Assembly: GCA_041623535.1 (NCBI GenBank)
Contig: JBFJWR010000174.1
Location: 1 to 6,226, forward strand
Length of the DNA: 6,226 nt
Direction: 5' to 3'
Source: JBFJWR01 sp041623535
Lineage (GTDB): Bacteria > Pseudomonadota > Gammaproteobacteria > Pseudomonadales > JBFGWM01
The notes under the pieces were generated by a model. That model ran no database searches and had not been told where the DNA came from. It saw nothing but the letters and a program-made list of their open reading frames with translations. Below are positions 1-6,187 of this stretch, piece by piece. Both the position numbers and the translations under genes were made by a program. Numbering within the stretch: position 1 is the stretch's first letter; every line of letters begins with the position of its first letter.

Positions 1-831
1 AAGATCATCCACGTGGACATCGACCCGTCGTCGATCTCCAAGACCATCGATACCAACATCCCCATCGTGGGCCCGGTGGATACGGTCATCTCGGACCTGA
101 TCGGTGTCATCAACGACAAGCACCTGAAGCCGGACGCGGCGGCGCTGGAAGCGTGGTGGAAGCAGATCGAAGAGTGGCGGCAGCATCATGGCCTGCACTT
201 TGATGAGGTCGAGGGCGAGGCCATCAAGCCGCAACGCGTGATCCGGGCGCTGCACAAGGTCACCAGGGGACAGGCCTACGTGACGTCCGACGTCGGCCAG
301 CACCAGATGTTTGCCGCGCAGCATTATGCCTTTGACGAACCCCGGCGCTGGATCAACTCGGGCGGACTGGGCACCATGGGCTTCGGTCTGCCGGCGGCAA
401 TGGGCGTGCAGTTTGCCTTTCCGGACGCAGCGGTTGCCTGTGTCACGGGCGAGGGCAGCATACAGATGTGCATCCAGGAACTCTCCACCTGCCTGCAATA
501 CAAGCTGCCGATCAAGATCATCAACCTGAACAACCAGTCGCTGGGCATGGTTCGCCAGTGGCAGGACATGCAGTACGGCGGGCGCCATTCCGAGTCCTAC
601 ATGGAATCGCTGCCTGATTTTGTGAAGCTGGCCGAGGCCTACGGGCATATCGGGATCAAGGTCACGGACCTCAAGGACCTGGAACCGGCGCTGGAGGAAG
701 CTTTTACCAGGTACAAGGACCGCCTGGTATTCCTGGATATCTACGTGGATCGCAGCGAGCACGTCTACCCGATGCATATCAAGGGTGGCTCGATGCGTGA
801 CATGTGGCTGAGCAAAACGGAGCGTACCTGA
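1..831 (+). CDS. ilvI: Acetolactate synthase, large catalytic subunit (3' part)
   Basis: Thiamine-diphosphate enzyme that condenses two pyruvates to acetolactate, or pyruvate with 2-oxobutyrate to acetohydroxybutyrate. This is the first common step of valine, leucine and isoleucine synthesis, in the cytoplasm. The frame is open from base 1, so 276 C-terminal residues are present and roughly the first half of the protein lies outside the window. The fragment starts in the central domain (IIHVDIDP) and runs through the TPP-binding domain. The TPP/Mg motif is GEG at fragment residues 150-152, then 24 residues, then NN at 177-178. Glu replaces the commoner Asp of GDG, a conservative change that I recall in Pseudomonas IlvI too. 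GMVRQWQDMQY carries the conserved Trp at the herbicide-binding site. The end, EHVYPM through MWLSKTERT, matches E. coli IlvI closely. The regulatory subunit gene begins two bases after the stop, which indicates one operon. Confidence 0.95.
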   Translation, partial: KIIHVDIDPSSISKTIDTNIPIVGPVDTVISDLIGVINDKHLKPDAAALEAWWKQIEEWRQHHGLHFDEVEGEAIKPQRVIRALHKVTRGQAYVTSDVGQHQMFAAQHYAFDEPRRWINSGGLGTMGFGLPAAMGVQFAFPDAAVACVTGEGSIQMCIQELSTCLQYKLPIKIINLNNQSLGMVRQWQDMQYGGRHSESYMESLPDFVKLAEAYGHIGIKVTDLKDLEPALEEAFTRYKDRLVFLDIYVDRSEHVYPMHIKGGSMRDMWLSKTERT

Positions 832-833
832 TC

Positions 834-1325
834 ATGCGACATATCATTTCGATCCTCATGGAAAACGAACCCGGAGCGCTGTCGCGGGTCATCGGACTGT
901 TTTCGCAGCGTGGTTACAACATCGAATCGCTGAGCGTGGCGCCCACCGAGGATAAAACGCTGTCGCGCCTGACACTGGCCACGTTTGGTCCGGACAAGGT
1001 CATCGAACAGATCACCAAGCAGCTCAACAAGCTGATTGACGTGGTCAAGGTCATGGACCTGTCCGAAGGCGCGCTGATCGAGCGCGAACTGATGCTGATC
1101 AAGATCAAGGCGCACGGTGACCATCGCGAAGAGATCAAGCGCTCTTCTGATATCTTCCGTGGCCAGATCGTGGACGTGACGGCCTCGATCTATACCGTGC
1201 AACTCACCGGTACGTCTCAGAAGCTGGACGCCTTCATCGATGCCGTTGGCCATATCAACGTGCTTGAGGTGGTGCGCTCCGGGGTCAGCAGCATCGCGCG
1301 TGGCGAGAAAGTGCTCGCGGTTTGA
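834..1325 (+). CDS. ilvH: Acetolactate synthase, small regulatory subunit (IlvH/IlvN type)
   Basis: Regulatory partner of the catalytic subunit. It activates the enzyme and confers feedback inhibition by valine. The protein has 163 residues, the same length as E. coli IlvH and longer than the short E. coli IlvN; many annotations call this family ilvN. An N-terminal ACT domain (about residues 3-78) starts MRHIISILMENEPGALSR, and a C-terminal domain (about 80-163) contains FRGQIVDVT and YTVQLTGTS. Residues known to matter for valine binding in E. coli IlvH are present: Asn11, Gly14 and Asn29. The ATG at 834 was chosen because it aligns exactly with the IlvH start and has CGGAG at 818-822 upstream. 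An in-frame GTG at 804 would lie inside the upstream gene and add residues not found in the family. The two-base gap to the large subunit suggests translational coupling. Confidence 0.96.
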   Translation: MRHIISILMENEPGALSRVIGLFSQRGYNIESLSVAPTEDKTLSRLTLATFGPDKVIEQITKQLNKLIDVVKVMDLSEGALIERELMLIKIKAHGDHREEIKRSSDIFRGQIVDVTASIYTVQLTGTSQKLDAFIDAVGHINVLEVVRSGVSSIARGEKVLAV

Positions 1326-1338
1326 TAGTGGCCGCGAC

Positions 1339-1354
1339 CGCGCCGGGTGGCGCG
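1339..1354 (+). other. Small GC-rich hairpin after the small-subunit gene
   Basis: CGCGCC (1339-1344) and GGCGCG (1349-1354) form a perfect 6-bp stem with a GGGT loop, starting 13 bases after the ilvH stop. No T-run follows, so it is not a standard intrinsic terminator. It may help end or stabilise the ilvIH message, but a stem this short can arise by chance in GC-rich DNA. Confidence 0.25.
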
Positions 1355-1417
1355 CGCAACAGCTAAGAAACTGAAGAACGCCTGCGCCTGGCAGGGACTT
1401 TTCCGGTTGTATCCGGG

Positions 1418-1446
1418 GCGACAAAACCAGGGTAACGGAGTACACT
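1418..1446 (+). promoter_or_regulatory. Candidate sigma-70 promoter for ilvC
   Basis: GCGACA at 1418-1423 (4 of 6 to the -35 consensus) is followed after exactly 17 bases by TACACT at 1441-1446 (4 of 6 to the -10 consensus). Transcription would begin near 1453, leaving a leader of about 60 bases before ilvC. The 188-bp spacer between ilvH and ilvC makes a separate ilvC promoter reasonable. The match is modest, and the -10 overlaps a small inverted repeat that offers another reading. Confidence 0.35.
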
Positions 1447-1459
1447 CCGCTCGTTTTTT
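1436..1459 (+). terminator. Weak terminator-like hairpin with T6 upstream of ilvC
   Basis: CGGAG (1436-1440), loop TACA and CTCCG (1445-1449) are followed four bases later by six T residues (1454-1459). It could act as a weak terminator or attenuator for read-through from ilvIH. The 5-bp stem is short and its loop is the candidate -10 box, so the resemblance may be accidental. I found no leader peptide rich in Ile, Leu or Val codons next to it. Confidence 0.2.
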
Positions 1460-1513
1460 GACCCGCCCGTTTTTGACGGCGGACTGTTTTTATCCAGATG
1501 CAGGGGGCATTCA

Positions 1514-2530
1514 ATGCAGGTTTACTACGATAAGGACGCAGATCTTTCCATCATTCAGTCGCGCAAGGTCGCGATCATCGGTTATGGCTCGCAGGGCCAT
1601 GCGCATGCCAATAATCTGAAGGATTCCGGTGTCGACGTGGTCGTCGGTCTGCGTGCCGGCTCTTCCTCGCGCGCCAAGGCCGAAGAAGCGGGCCTCGCGG
1701 TTGCTGAAATCAAGGACGCGGTCAGCGGTGCGGACGTGGTGATGATCCTGGCTCCGGACGAGCACCAGGCGCGCCTGTTCCGTGACGAGATTGCTCCGAA
1801 CCTGAAAGCCAATGCGGCGATTGCCTTCGCACATGGCTTCAACATCCACTTTCAGCAGATCCAGCCGGATGCCACCCACGACGTGATCATGATCGCGCCC
1901 AAGGGTCCGGGCCACCTGGTACGTTCCACCTATACCGAAGGTGGTGGGGTGCCCAGCCTGATCGCGATCTACCAGGATGCCACCGGACAGGCCAAGGATA
2001 TTGCCCTGTCGTATGCCTCTGCCAATGGTGGTGGTCGCGCGGGTGTGATTGAAACCAATTTTCGCGAAGAGACCGAGACTGACCTGTTCGGTGAGCAGGC
2101 TGTTCTGTGTGGTGGCGCGACTGCGCTGGTACAGGCCGGCTTCGAAACGCTGGTGGAAGCTGGCTACGCCCCGGAAATGGCCTACTTCGAGTGCCTGCAC
2201 GAACTGAAGCTGATCGTTGACCTGATGTATGAAGGCGGCATCGCCAACATGCGTTACTCGATCTCCAACACGGCCGAGTATGGTGACCTGACCCGCGGCC
2301 CACGCATCATCACCGATGAAACCCGGGCCGAGATGCGCCGCATTCTCAAGGAAATCCAGAACGGTGAGTTCGCCCGCGAGTTCATCCTGGAAAACCAGGC
2401 TGGCGCTGCAACCCTCAAGGCCAAGCGTCGTATTGGCGAACGCCACCTGATCGAGGAAGTCGGCTCCAAGCTGCGCAGCATGATGCCCTGGATCCAGAAG
2501 AAGAAACTGGTCGACAAGAGCGTCAACTAG
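1514..2530 (+). CDS. ilvC: Ketol-acid reductoisomerase, class I, NADPH-dependent
   Basis: Converts acetolactate (or acetohydroxybutyrate) to the dihydroxy-acid by Mg-dependent alkyl migration and NADPH reduction, the step after acetolactate synthase in branched-chain amino acid synthesis. At 338 residues it has the length of short class I enzymes such as that of Pseudomonas aeruginosa. The Rossmann domain carries GYGSQG at 23-28. The cofactor loop GLRAGSSS puts Arg47, Ser50 and Ser52 where class I enzymes bind the NADPH 2'-phosphate. His107 in AFAHGFN is the conserved active-site histidine. The C-terminal helical domain supplies the metal and substrate ligands Asp190 and Glu194 (TDLFGEQ), Glu226 and Glu230 (FECLHE) and Ser251. 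The ATG at 1514 is preceded by a G-rich ribosome site (AGGGGG, 1502-1507) at good spacing. Nothing is truncated or missing. Confidence 0.98.
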   Translation: MQVYYDKDADLSIIQSRKVAIIGYGSQGHAHANNLKDSGVDVVVGLRAGSSSRAKAEEAGLAVAEIKDAVSGADVVMILAPDEHQARLFRDEIAPNLKANAAIAFAHGFNIHFQQIQPDATHDVIMIAPKGPGHLVRSTYTEGGGVPSLIAIYQDATGQAKDIALSYASANGGGRAGVIETNFREETETDLFGEQAVLCGGATALVQAGFETLVEAGYAPEMAYFECLHELKLIVDLMYEGGIANMRYSISNTAEYGDLTRGPRIITDETRAEMRRILKEIQNGEFAREFILENQAGAATLKAKRRIGERHLIEEVGSKLRSMMPWIQKKKLVDKSVN

Positions 2531-2548
2531 ACACGGCTCGGCTGCCAC

Positions 2549-2584
2549 CCGTATCCGGGCGAAGCTTGTTTCGCCCGGATACGG
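2549..2584 (+). terminator. Strong stem-loop downstream of ilvC without a U-tract
   Basis: A perfect 15-bp inverted repeat, left arm 2549-2563 and right arm 2570-2584, encloses a six-base loop (GCTTGT) and starts 18 bases after the ilvC stop. The stem (CCGTATCCGGGCGAA in the left arm) would be very stable in RNA. No run of T follows on either strand, so it is not a canonical rho-independent terminator. It may end transcription with help, protect the ilvC message from 3' exonucleases, or be one copy of a dispersed palindromic repeat. It lies between ilvC and the separate candidate promoter of pssA. Confidence 0.55.
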
Positions 2585-2616
2585 TTACCCGTCCTGGGGG
2601 CGGTTTCTGCTGGCAT

Positions 2617-2625
2617 TGTTATACT
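2617..2625 (+). promoter_or_regulatory. Extended -10 promoter candidate for pssA
   Basis: TGTTATACT contains the extended -10 TGn element followed directly by TATACT (5 of 6 to consensus). No good -35 is visible 16-18 bases upstream, which is tolerated for extended -10 promoters. Transcription would start near 2632, giving a leader of about 25 bases to the ATG at 2657. The ilvC stem-loop just upstream fits a transcription-unit boundary here. Confidence 0.5.
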
Positions 2626-2656
2626 GTCAGCACATTCCCACAGCATGGAACGTGTG

Positions 2657-3484
2657 ATGAGCTCTGATCCGCACGATACGACCAATCCGGACGCCAAAGA
2701 TCCGGTGGTGTCGCTGAACCCGGCCGGTGCAGAATCCGAAGTACAGCGGAACCGGCGGCGTGGTATTTACCTGCTGCCGAACCTGTTTACCACGGCTGCC
2801 CTGTTCGCCGGTTTCTATGCGATCGTCGCGGGAATGAGCGGTAATTTCGCGAATGCGGCAATTGCCATCTTTGTTGCCGGTGTGCTGGATGGGATGGACG
2901 GTCGCGTGGCCCGGCTGACCAATACCCAGTCAGATTTTGGCGCGGAGTACGATTCGCTTTCGGACATGGTGGCCTTTGGTGTGGCGCCGGCCCTGGTGGC
3001 GTTCAGCTGGTCCCTGTCGATGCTGGGCAAACTCGGCTGGATGGCGGCATTCATATACTGTGCCGGTGCTGCACTGCGCCTCGCACGGTTCAATTCAAAT
3101 CTCGGCACCGCGGACAGTCGCTACTTTACCGGCCTGCCCAGCCCCTCGGGCGCAGCGCTGGTGGCGGGCATGATCTGGGTGGGCGCTGACCTGGGCATCA
3201 GTGGCGACCAGACCGGCGTGGCCATTTTTGCCGCGATCTGGACCGCCCTCGGTGGTGCCCTGATGGTCAGCAACTTCCGCTACAGCAGTTTCAAGCAGCT
3301 CGATATGAAAAGCCACGTGCCGTTCTATGTGCTGATTGGCATCGTCGTGGGCGTGGCCATCATCAATCTGCATCCGCCGGTTGTGCTGCTTTGCCTGGTC
3401 TTTGCGTACGCGTTGTCGGGACCCGTCATGGCCCTGCTGCGCTGGAGAAAGGGCACGGAACCTCCGGCCGCTCCCGGGGTCTGA
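2657..3484 (+). CDS. pssA: CDP-diacylglycerol-serine O-phosphatidyltransferase
   Basis: Membrane enzyme that joins serine to CDP-diacylglycerol, giving phosphatidylserine, the precursor of phosphatidylethanolamine. It belongs to the CDP-alcohol phosphatidyltransferase family (type II, multi-pass PssA). The full family signature D-G-x2-A-R-x8-G-x3-D-x3-D is present: Asp81, Gly82, Ala85, Arg86, Gly95, Asp99 and Asp103, with an extra conserved Asp at 78 (LDGMDGR). A polar N-terminal tail of about 35 residues precedes several hydrophobic segments, beginning near PNLFTTAALFAGFYAI (41-56) and ending near VVLLCLVFAYAL (242-253). I chose the ATG at 2657 (275 residues) because GGAA sits at 2647-2650 at ribosome-site spacing. 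The in-frame ATG at 2645 (279 residues) has no such site and would lie only about 13 bases from the predicted transcription start. Product certain; start moderately sure. Confidence 0.94.
   Translation: MSSDPHDTTNPDAKDPVVSLNPAGAESEVQRNRRRGIYLLPNLFTTAALFAGFYAIVAGMSGNFANAAIAIFVAGVLDGMDGRVARLTNTQSDFGAEYDSLSDMVAFGVAPALVAFSWSLSMLGKLGWMAAFIYCAGAALRLARFNSNLGTADSRYFTGLPSPSGAALVAGMIWVGADLGISGDQTGVAIFAAIWTALGGALMVSNFRYSSFKQLDMKSHVPFYVLIGIVVGVAIINLHPPVVLLCLVFAYALSGPVMALLRWRKGTEPPAAPGV
3457..3484 (+). promoter_or_regulatory. Sigma-E-like promoter sequence at the end of pssA
   Basis: GGAACCT at 3457-3463 and TCTGA at 3480-3484 are separated by 16 bases. This resembles extracytoplasmic-stress sigma-E promoters (GGAACTT, about 16 bases, then TCTGA or TCAAA; the E. 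coli rpoH P3 promoter has the same TCTGA and 16-base spacer). It would point toward msrPQ. The -10 overlaps the pssA stop codon, and the spacer is GC-rich, unlike strong E. coli sites. This is a pattern match only. Confidence 0.2.
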
Positions 3485-3498
3485 ACAGCCACGTACCG

Positions 3499-3525
3499 AC
3501 GCGCCGCTTGGCGGCGGGCGTTTTT
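3499..3525 (+). terminator. Rho-independent terminator after pssA
   Basis: ACGC (3499-3502) pairs with GCGT (3518-3521) and GCCGC (3503-3507) pairs with GCGGC (3511-3515) around a TTG loop, with two unpaired G residues at 3516-3517. Five T residues (3521-3525) follow. It starts 14 bases after the pssA stop, as expected of an intrinsic terminator, and it suggests that msrPQ is transcribed separately. If a promoter lies upstream of it, it would instead be a leader hairpin of msrPQ. Confidence 0.6.
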
Positions 3526-3586
3526 ACCAGTTCACCCCGGATTCCTTGCCGGATCCGCAGGTTCGGCGCAGCCGGGAGACCCCTTC

Positions 3587-4588
3587 ATGTTGATCAGAAT
3601 TCGGGACGAATCCGCGCCCGCGCCTTCGGAAATCACCCCGGAGTCCGTGTACCGCGACCGTCGCCGGTTCATGGGCCAGGCCGCCGGCCTGCTGACCATG
3701 GGGCTGGGTGCGGCGCTGCCCGGCTGTGGACAGGCCGGAGAGCAGACTGCCGGTAAGGCCGGCCATGGGCTGGGTGCCAAGCTGAAGTCGGTGAAGCCTG
3801 GTCCATACGGGACGGAAGAACCGAAAACGCCATTCGATGATGTGACCTCCTACAACAACTTCTACGAACTCGGTCTCGACAAGGCCGACCCCGCGCGGCT
3901 GGCACACCGGCTGCCGACGGACCCGTGGTCCGTGGAAATCTCGGGTGCGGTAGAGAAGCCGGGCACCTACGCGCTGGAGGATATTCTCAAGCCACATGCG
4001 CTGGAAGAACGGGTTTACCGCCTGCGATGCGTGGAAGCCTGGTCCATGGTCGTGCCCTGGATCGGTTTCCCGCTCGGTGACCTGCTGCGGCGCTTCAATC
4101 CGACATCAGCTGCAAAGTACGTGCACTTCACGACCCTCTATGACCCCGATAACCTGCCCGGACAGAAGCGCAGCCTGTCTTCCATTGAGTACCCCTACGT
4201 CGAAGGGCTGCGGATAGATGAAGCGATGAACCCCCTGGCTATCCTGGCGGTAGGCCTGTACGGCGATGCCATGCCCAAGCAGAATGGCGCGCCAATCCGG
4301 CTGATCGTGCCCTGGAAATATGGCTTCAAGTCGATCAAGTCGATCGTCAGAATCCATCTTGCGGAAACCATGCCCAGGACCACCTGGAACAAGTCGGCAC
4401 CGCACGAGTATGGTTTTTACGCCAACGTGAATCCCGAGGTCAGCCATCCACGCTGGAGCCAGGCCCGCGAGCGGCGCCTGCCGAGTACCCTGTGGAGTCC
4501 GAACTACATTCCCACGCGCAAGTTCAACGGGTACGGGGAGCAGGTCGCGTCACTGTATTCCGGAATGAACCTGCGAAAGTTTTTCTGA
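3587..4588 (+). CDS. msrP: Periplasmic methionine-sulfoxide reductase, molybdoenzyme subunit MsrP (YedY)
   Basis: Catalytic subunit of the MsrPQ system, which reduces methionine sulfoxide in periplasmic proteins using electrons from the membrane partner MsrQ. The protein has 333 residues, as usual for the family, with a sulfite-oxidase-type molybdopterin fold. The N-terminus is a Tat signal: RDRRRFMGQ with twin Arg25-Arg26 and Phe28, then a hydrophobic stretch to about residue 46, fitting export of a folded cofactor enzyme. The molybdenum-ligand cysteine is Cys148 in RLRCVEAWSMVVPWIGFP. Other family blocks are SYNNFYELGLDKADP, PYVEGLRIDEAMNPL, NGAPIRLIVPWKYGFKSIKS and EYGFYANVNPEVSHPRWSQ. The ATG at 3587 has GGGAG at 3574-3578, an 8-base spacing. 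One oddity is Leu-Pro-Gly-Cys47 at the end of the signal, which resembles a lipobox. msrQ follows after 9 bases. No sigma-70 promoter is obvious between the pssA terminator and this start. Confidence 0.97.
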   Translation: MLIRIRDESAPAPSEITPESVYRDRRRFMGQAAGLLTMGLGAALPGCGQAGEQTAGKAGHGLGAKLKSVKPGPYGTEEPKTPFDDVTSYNNFYELGLDKADPARLAHRLPTDPWSVEISGAVEKPGTYALEDILKPHALEERVYRLRCVEAWSMVVPWIGFPLGDLLRRFNPTSAAKYVHFTTLYDPDNLPGQKRSLSSIEYPYVEGLRIDEAMNPLAILAVGLYGDAMPKQNGAPIRLIVPWKYGFKSIKSIVRIHLAETMPRTTWNKSAPHEYGFYANVNPEVSHPRWSQARERRLPSTLWSPNYIPTRKFNGYGEQVASLYSGMNLRKFF

Positions 4589-4597
4589 CGCGCTGTC

Positions 4598-5194
4598 ATG
4601 CAGGTCCACGTCGTTGAACGCCGTATCAAACCGGCACTTTTCGTACTCTGCCTGGTGCCGGCAGTCAGCCTTTTTTACCTGGGATTCTCCAACCAGCTGG
4701 GGCCGGATCCGGCAGAAACGCTGGTCAAGGATCTGGGTGTGTGGTCAATCCGCTTTCTCTGGATCACGCTGGCGGTCACGCCACTACGTAAGCTGACCGG
4801 GCAATCCTGGCTGACCCGCCTGCGGCGCATGCTGGGACTGTACGCCCTGTTTTACGTGAGCCTGCACTTCCTGTCCTACGGGACATTCCTGCTGGGCTGG
4901 AGTCCGGCCCTGCTGGCAGAAGAACTGGTGGAGCGGCCATACATTGTGGTCGGATTCAGTGCGCTCGTACTGTTGATTCCGCTGGGAATCACCTCGACGG
5001 ACGGCTGGCGCCGGCGCCTGAAACGGGACTGGGTACGGCTGCACCGGTTGGTGTACGTGATCGCGATCCTGGCGATGGTGCATTTTTTCTGGACTGCCAA
5101 GGCCAGTTACTACGAGCAGGTGGTGTACCTGGTCATTCTCATCTTCCTGCTCGGCTTCCGGCTCATCCGGCCGGCGCGAGCCGCTGCCCGTTAG
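4598..5194 (+). CDS. msrQ: Haem-binding membrane subunit MsrQ (YedZ)
   Basis: Inner-membrane b-type haem protein that takes electrons from the quinone pool or a flavin reductase and passes them to MsrP. It has 198 residues, close to the E. coli protein, and belongs to the ferric-reductase-like transmembrane family. Hydrophobic segments lie at about residues 11-30, 47-62, 79-100, 115-132, 151-166 and 174-190. The conserved histidines are His90 (SLHFLSYG), His149 (RLHRLVY) and His162 (MVHFFW); I align them with E. coli His91, His151 and His164. The arginine-rich loop LRRMLGLY and the ITSTDGWRRRLKRDW loop are also typical. The ATG at 4598 has no clear ribosome site, but it lies 9 bases after the msrP stop, so translation is probably coupled to msrP. 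The next gene is on the other strand and converges, ending 30 bases away with no convincing terminator between. Confidence 0.95.
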   Translation: MQVHVVERRIKPALFVLCLVPAVSLFYLGFSNQLGPDPAETLVKDLGVWSIRFLWITLAVTPLRKLTGQSWLTRLRRMLGLYALFYVSLHFLSYGTFLLGWSPALLAEELVERPYIVVGFSALVLLIPLGITSTDGWRRRLKRDWVRLHRLVYVIAILAMVHFFWTAKASYYEQVVYLVILIFLLGFRLIRPARAAAR

Positions 5195-5224
5195 GGATTG
5201 CGGCCGCCGAAGCGCCGGGGCGGT

Positions 5225-6187
5225 TCAGACTTCCGCAGTCTGCGCCTGGCTTTGCTTCATGCTGCCCAGGAAGTAGGAGTTCGCCACCTCGGTGTGAATG
5301 TCGCCCAGTCCCAACTGCAGATCATCCAGGAAGACATGCAGTGCGCTTTGCGCGAGCTTGCGTACATCGGCTTCCTGGGTCAGCCGTTTCAGGCGCGCCA
5401 CCGCGCGCAGCACGTCTTCATTGTGCGGCAGCAGCATCAGGGCGCTCTCCAGTTCACCCATACAGTGCAGCACCGAGCGCGGGAAATTCGGACTCTGCAT
5501 GAGGAATCGCAACACGTCGGCGCGGCGCACGGAAACCTGCATTTCGCGCCGGTACATCTGGTAGCCGGTCATCGACTTGAGCACGCTCATCCACTGGATG
5601 TTGTCGAATGGGCGCAGTTCGGGCGTCTCTTCCGAGAGCAGGCTGGCCGAGCGCACATCGATGATGCGCGTGGTCATGTCGCTGCGTTCCAGGTTGCGGC
5701 CCATGCGCAGGAACAGGTAACCCTCGTCATGATTCATGGTGCCGGCCAGCATGCCAGTCAGCAGCTGGCAGGCTGAAATGACCTCGCGCAGGTACTGGAA
5801 GCGACCCCGTTGCGACAGGCCGGTCGACAGGTTGTCCCGTGCGTAAAGATGCATGCTGTTGATCTGTTCCCAGGCTTCACGCGGGATAACGTCACGGATG
5901 GTGCGGGCGTTCTCGCGCGCCGCGGTCAGGGACGAGATGATCGCGCTGGTATTGCGCGGATCGCCAATCAGGAAGCGGAGAATAGCTTTCTGGTCGTCGC
6001 GGTCCTCCAACTCGTTGTATTGTTCCTCGCAGCCGGTAATGGTCAGCAGCGGCCGCCAGCCGGGCGCAATGCCCTTGGGCAGGTCCAGCAACAGGTTGGA
6101 GTTCACGTTGATCAGGCGCGCCATGTCCTCGGCACGTTCCACGTAGCGCGCCATCCAGTAAATCGTTTCGACGACTCGCGATAACAT
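5225..6187 (-). CDS. Alpha-E domain protein (DUF403)
   Basis: An all-helical protein of 320 residues, full length for the family. The start MLSRVVETIYWMARYVERAEDMARL is diagnostic (core YWMARYVERAEDMARL at 10-25). A second conserved block, HDEGYLFLRMGRNLERSD, spans about 153-170. I see no signal peptide or membrane segment, so it is probably cytoplasmic. Its biochemical role is not established. Alpha-E proteins are found beside circularly permuted ATP-grasp proteins and transglutaminase-like peptidases, and comparative genomics has linked the set to synthesis or modification of a peptide-like product. The ATG at 6187 overlaps the stop of the upstream gene by one base (TGATG), and GAGGAG (6201-6196) provides a ribosome site eight bases away. 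No transglutaminase gene follows; the strand ends convergently against msrQ. Family assignment is sure, function unknown. Confidence 0.93.
   Translation of the reverse strand: MLSRVVETIYWMARYVERAEDMARLINVNSNLLLDLPKGIAPGWRPLLTITGCEEQYNELEDRDDQKAILRFLIGDPRNTSAIISSLTAARENARTIRDVIPREAWEQINSMHLYARDNLSTGLSQRGRFQYLREVISACQLLTGMLAGTMNHDEGYLFLRMGRNLERSDMTTRIIDVRSASLLSEETPELRPFDNIQWMSVLKSMTGYQMYRREMQVSVRRADVLRFLMQSPNFPRSVLHCMGELESALMLLPHNEDVLRAVARLKRLTQEADVRKLAQSALHVFLDDLQLGLGDIHTEVANSYFLGSMKQSQAQTAEV

Noticed and set aside
448..456. Glu in place of Asp in the TPP motif (GEG instead of GDG) of acetolactate synthase
   Set aside because: It looked like a missing metal ligand, but Glu is a conservative replacement that I recall in Pseudomonas IlvI enzymes, and the rest of the motif including NN is intact.
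1381..1402. CCTGC/GCAGG 5-bp stem followed by TTTT as a terminator of ilvIH
   Set aside because: The stem is short, three bases separate it from only four T residues, and chance occurrence in this base composition is likely.
765..1514. 249-residue minus-strand open frame across ilvH and the following spacer
   Set aside because: It lies opposite the well-supported regulatory subunit gene and runs through a spacer with promoter-like features. No recognisable motifs.
1498..1533. Eleven-codon ORF (MQGAFNAGLLR) overlapping the ilvC start, possible leader peptide
   Set aside because: It has no ribosome site, is out of frame with ilvC, overlaps its start and lacks the run of Ile, Leu or Val codons expected of an attenuation peptide.
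1511..2548. 345-residue open frame on the minus strand opposite ilvC
   Set aside because: It is the exact antisense of a fully conserved ilvC with all catalytic residues. Long antisense frames are common in GC-rich genes, and the translation resembles no family I know.
5195..5224. Bidirectional terminator in the 30-bp gap between msrQ and the alpha-E gene
   Set aside because: Only a 5-bp CCGCC/GGCGG pairing with a 10-base loop is visible, with no T-run on either strand; too weak to call.
5198..5776. 192-residue plus-strand open frame opposite the alpha-E gene
   Set aside because: It is the shadow of a conserved minus-strand gene; rich in His, Gln and Arg, as expected of an antisense translation.
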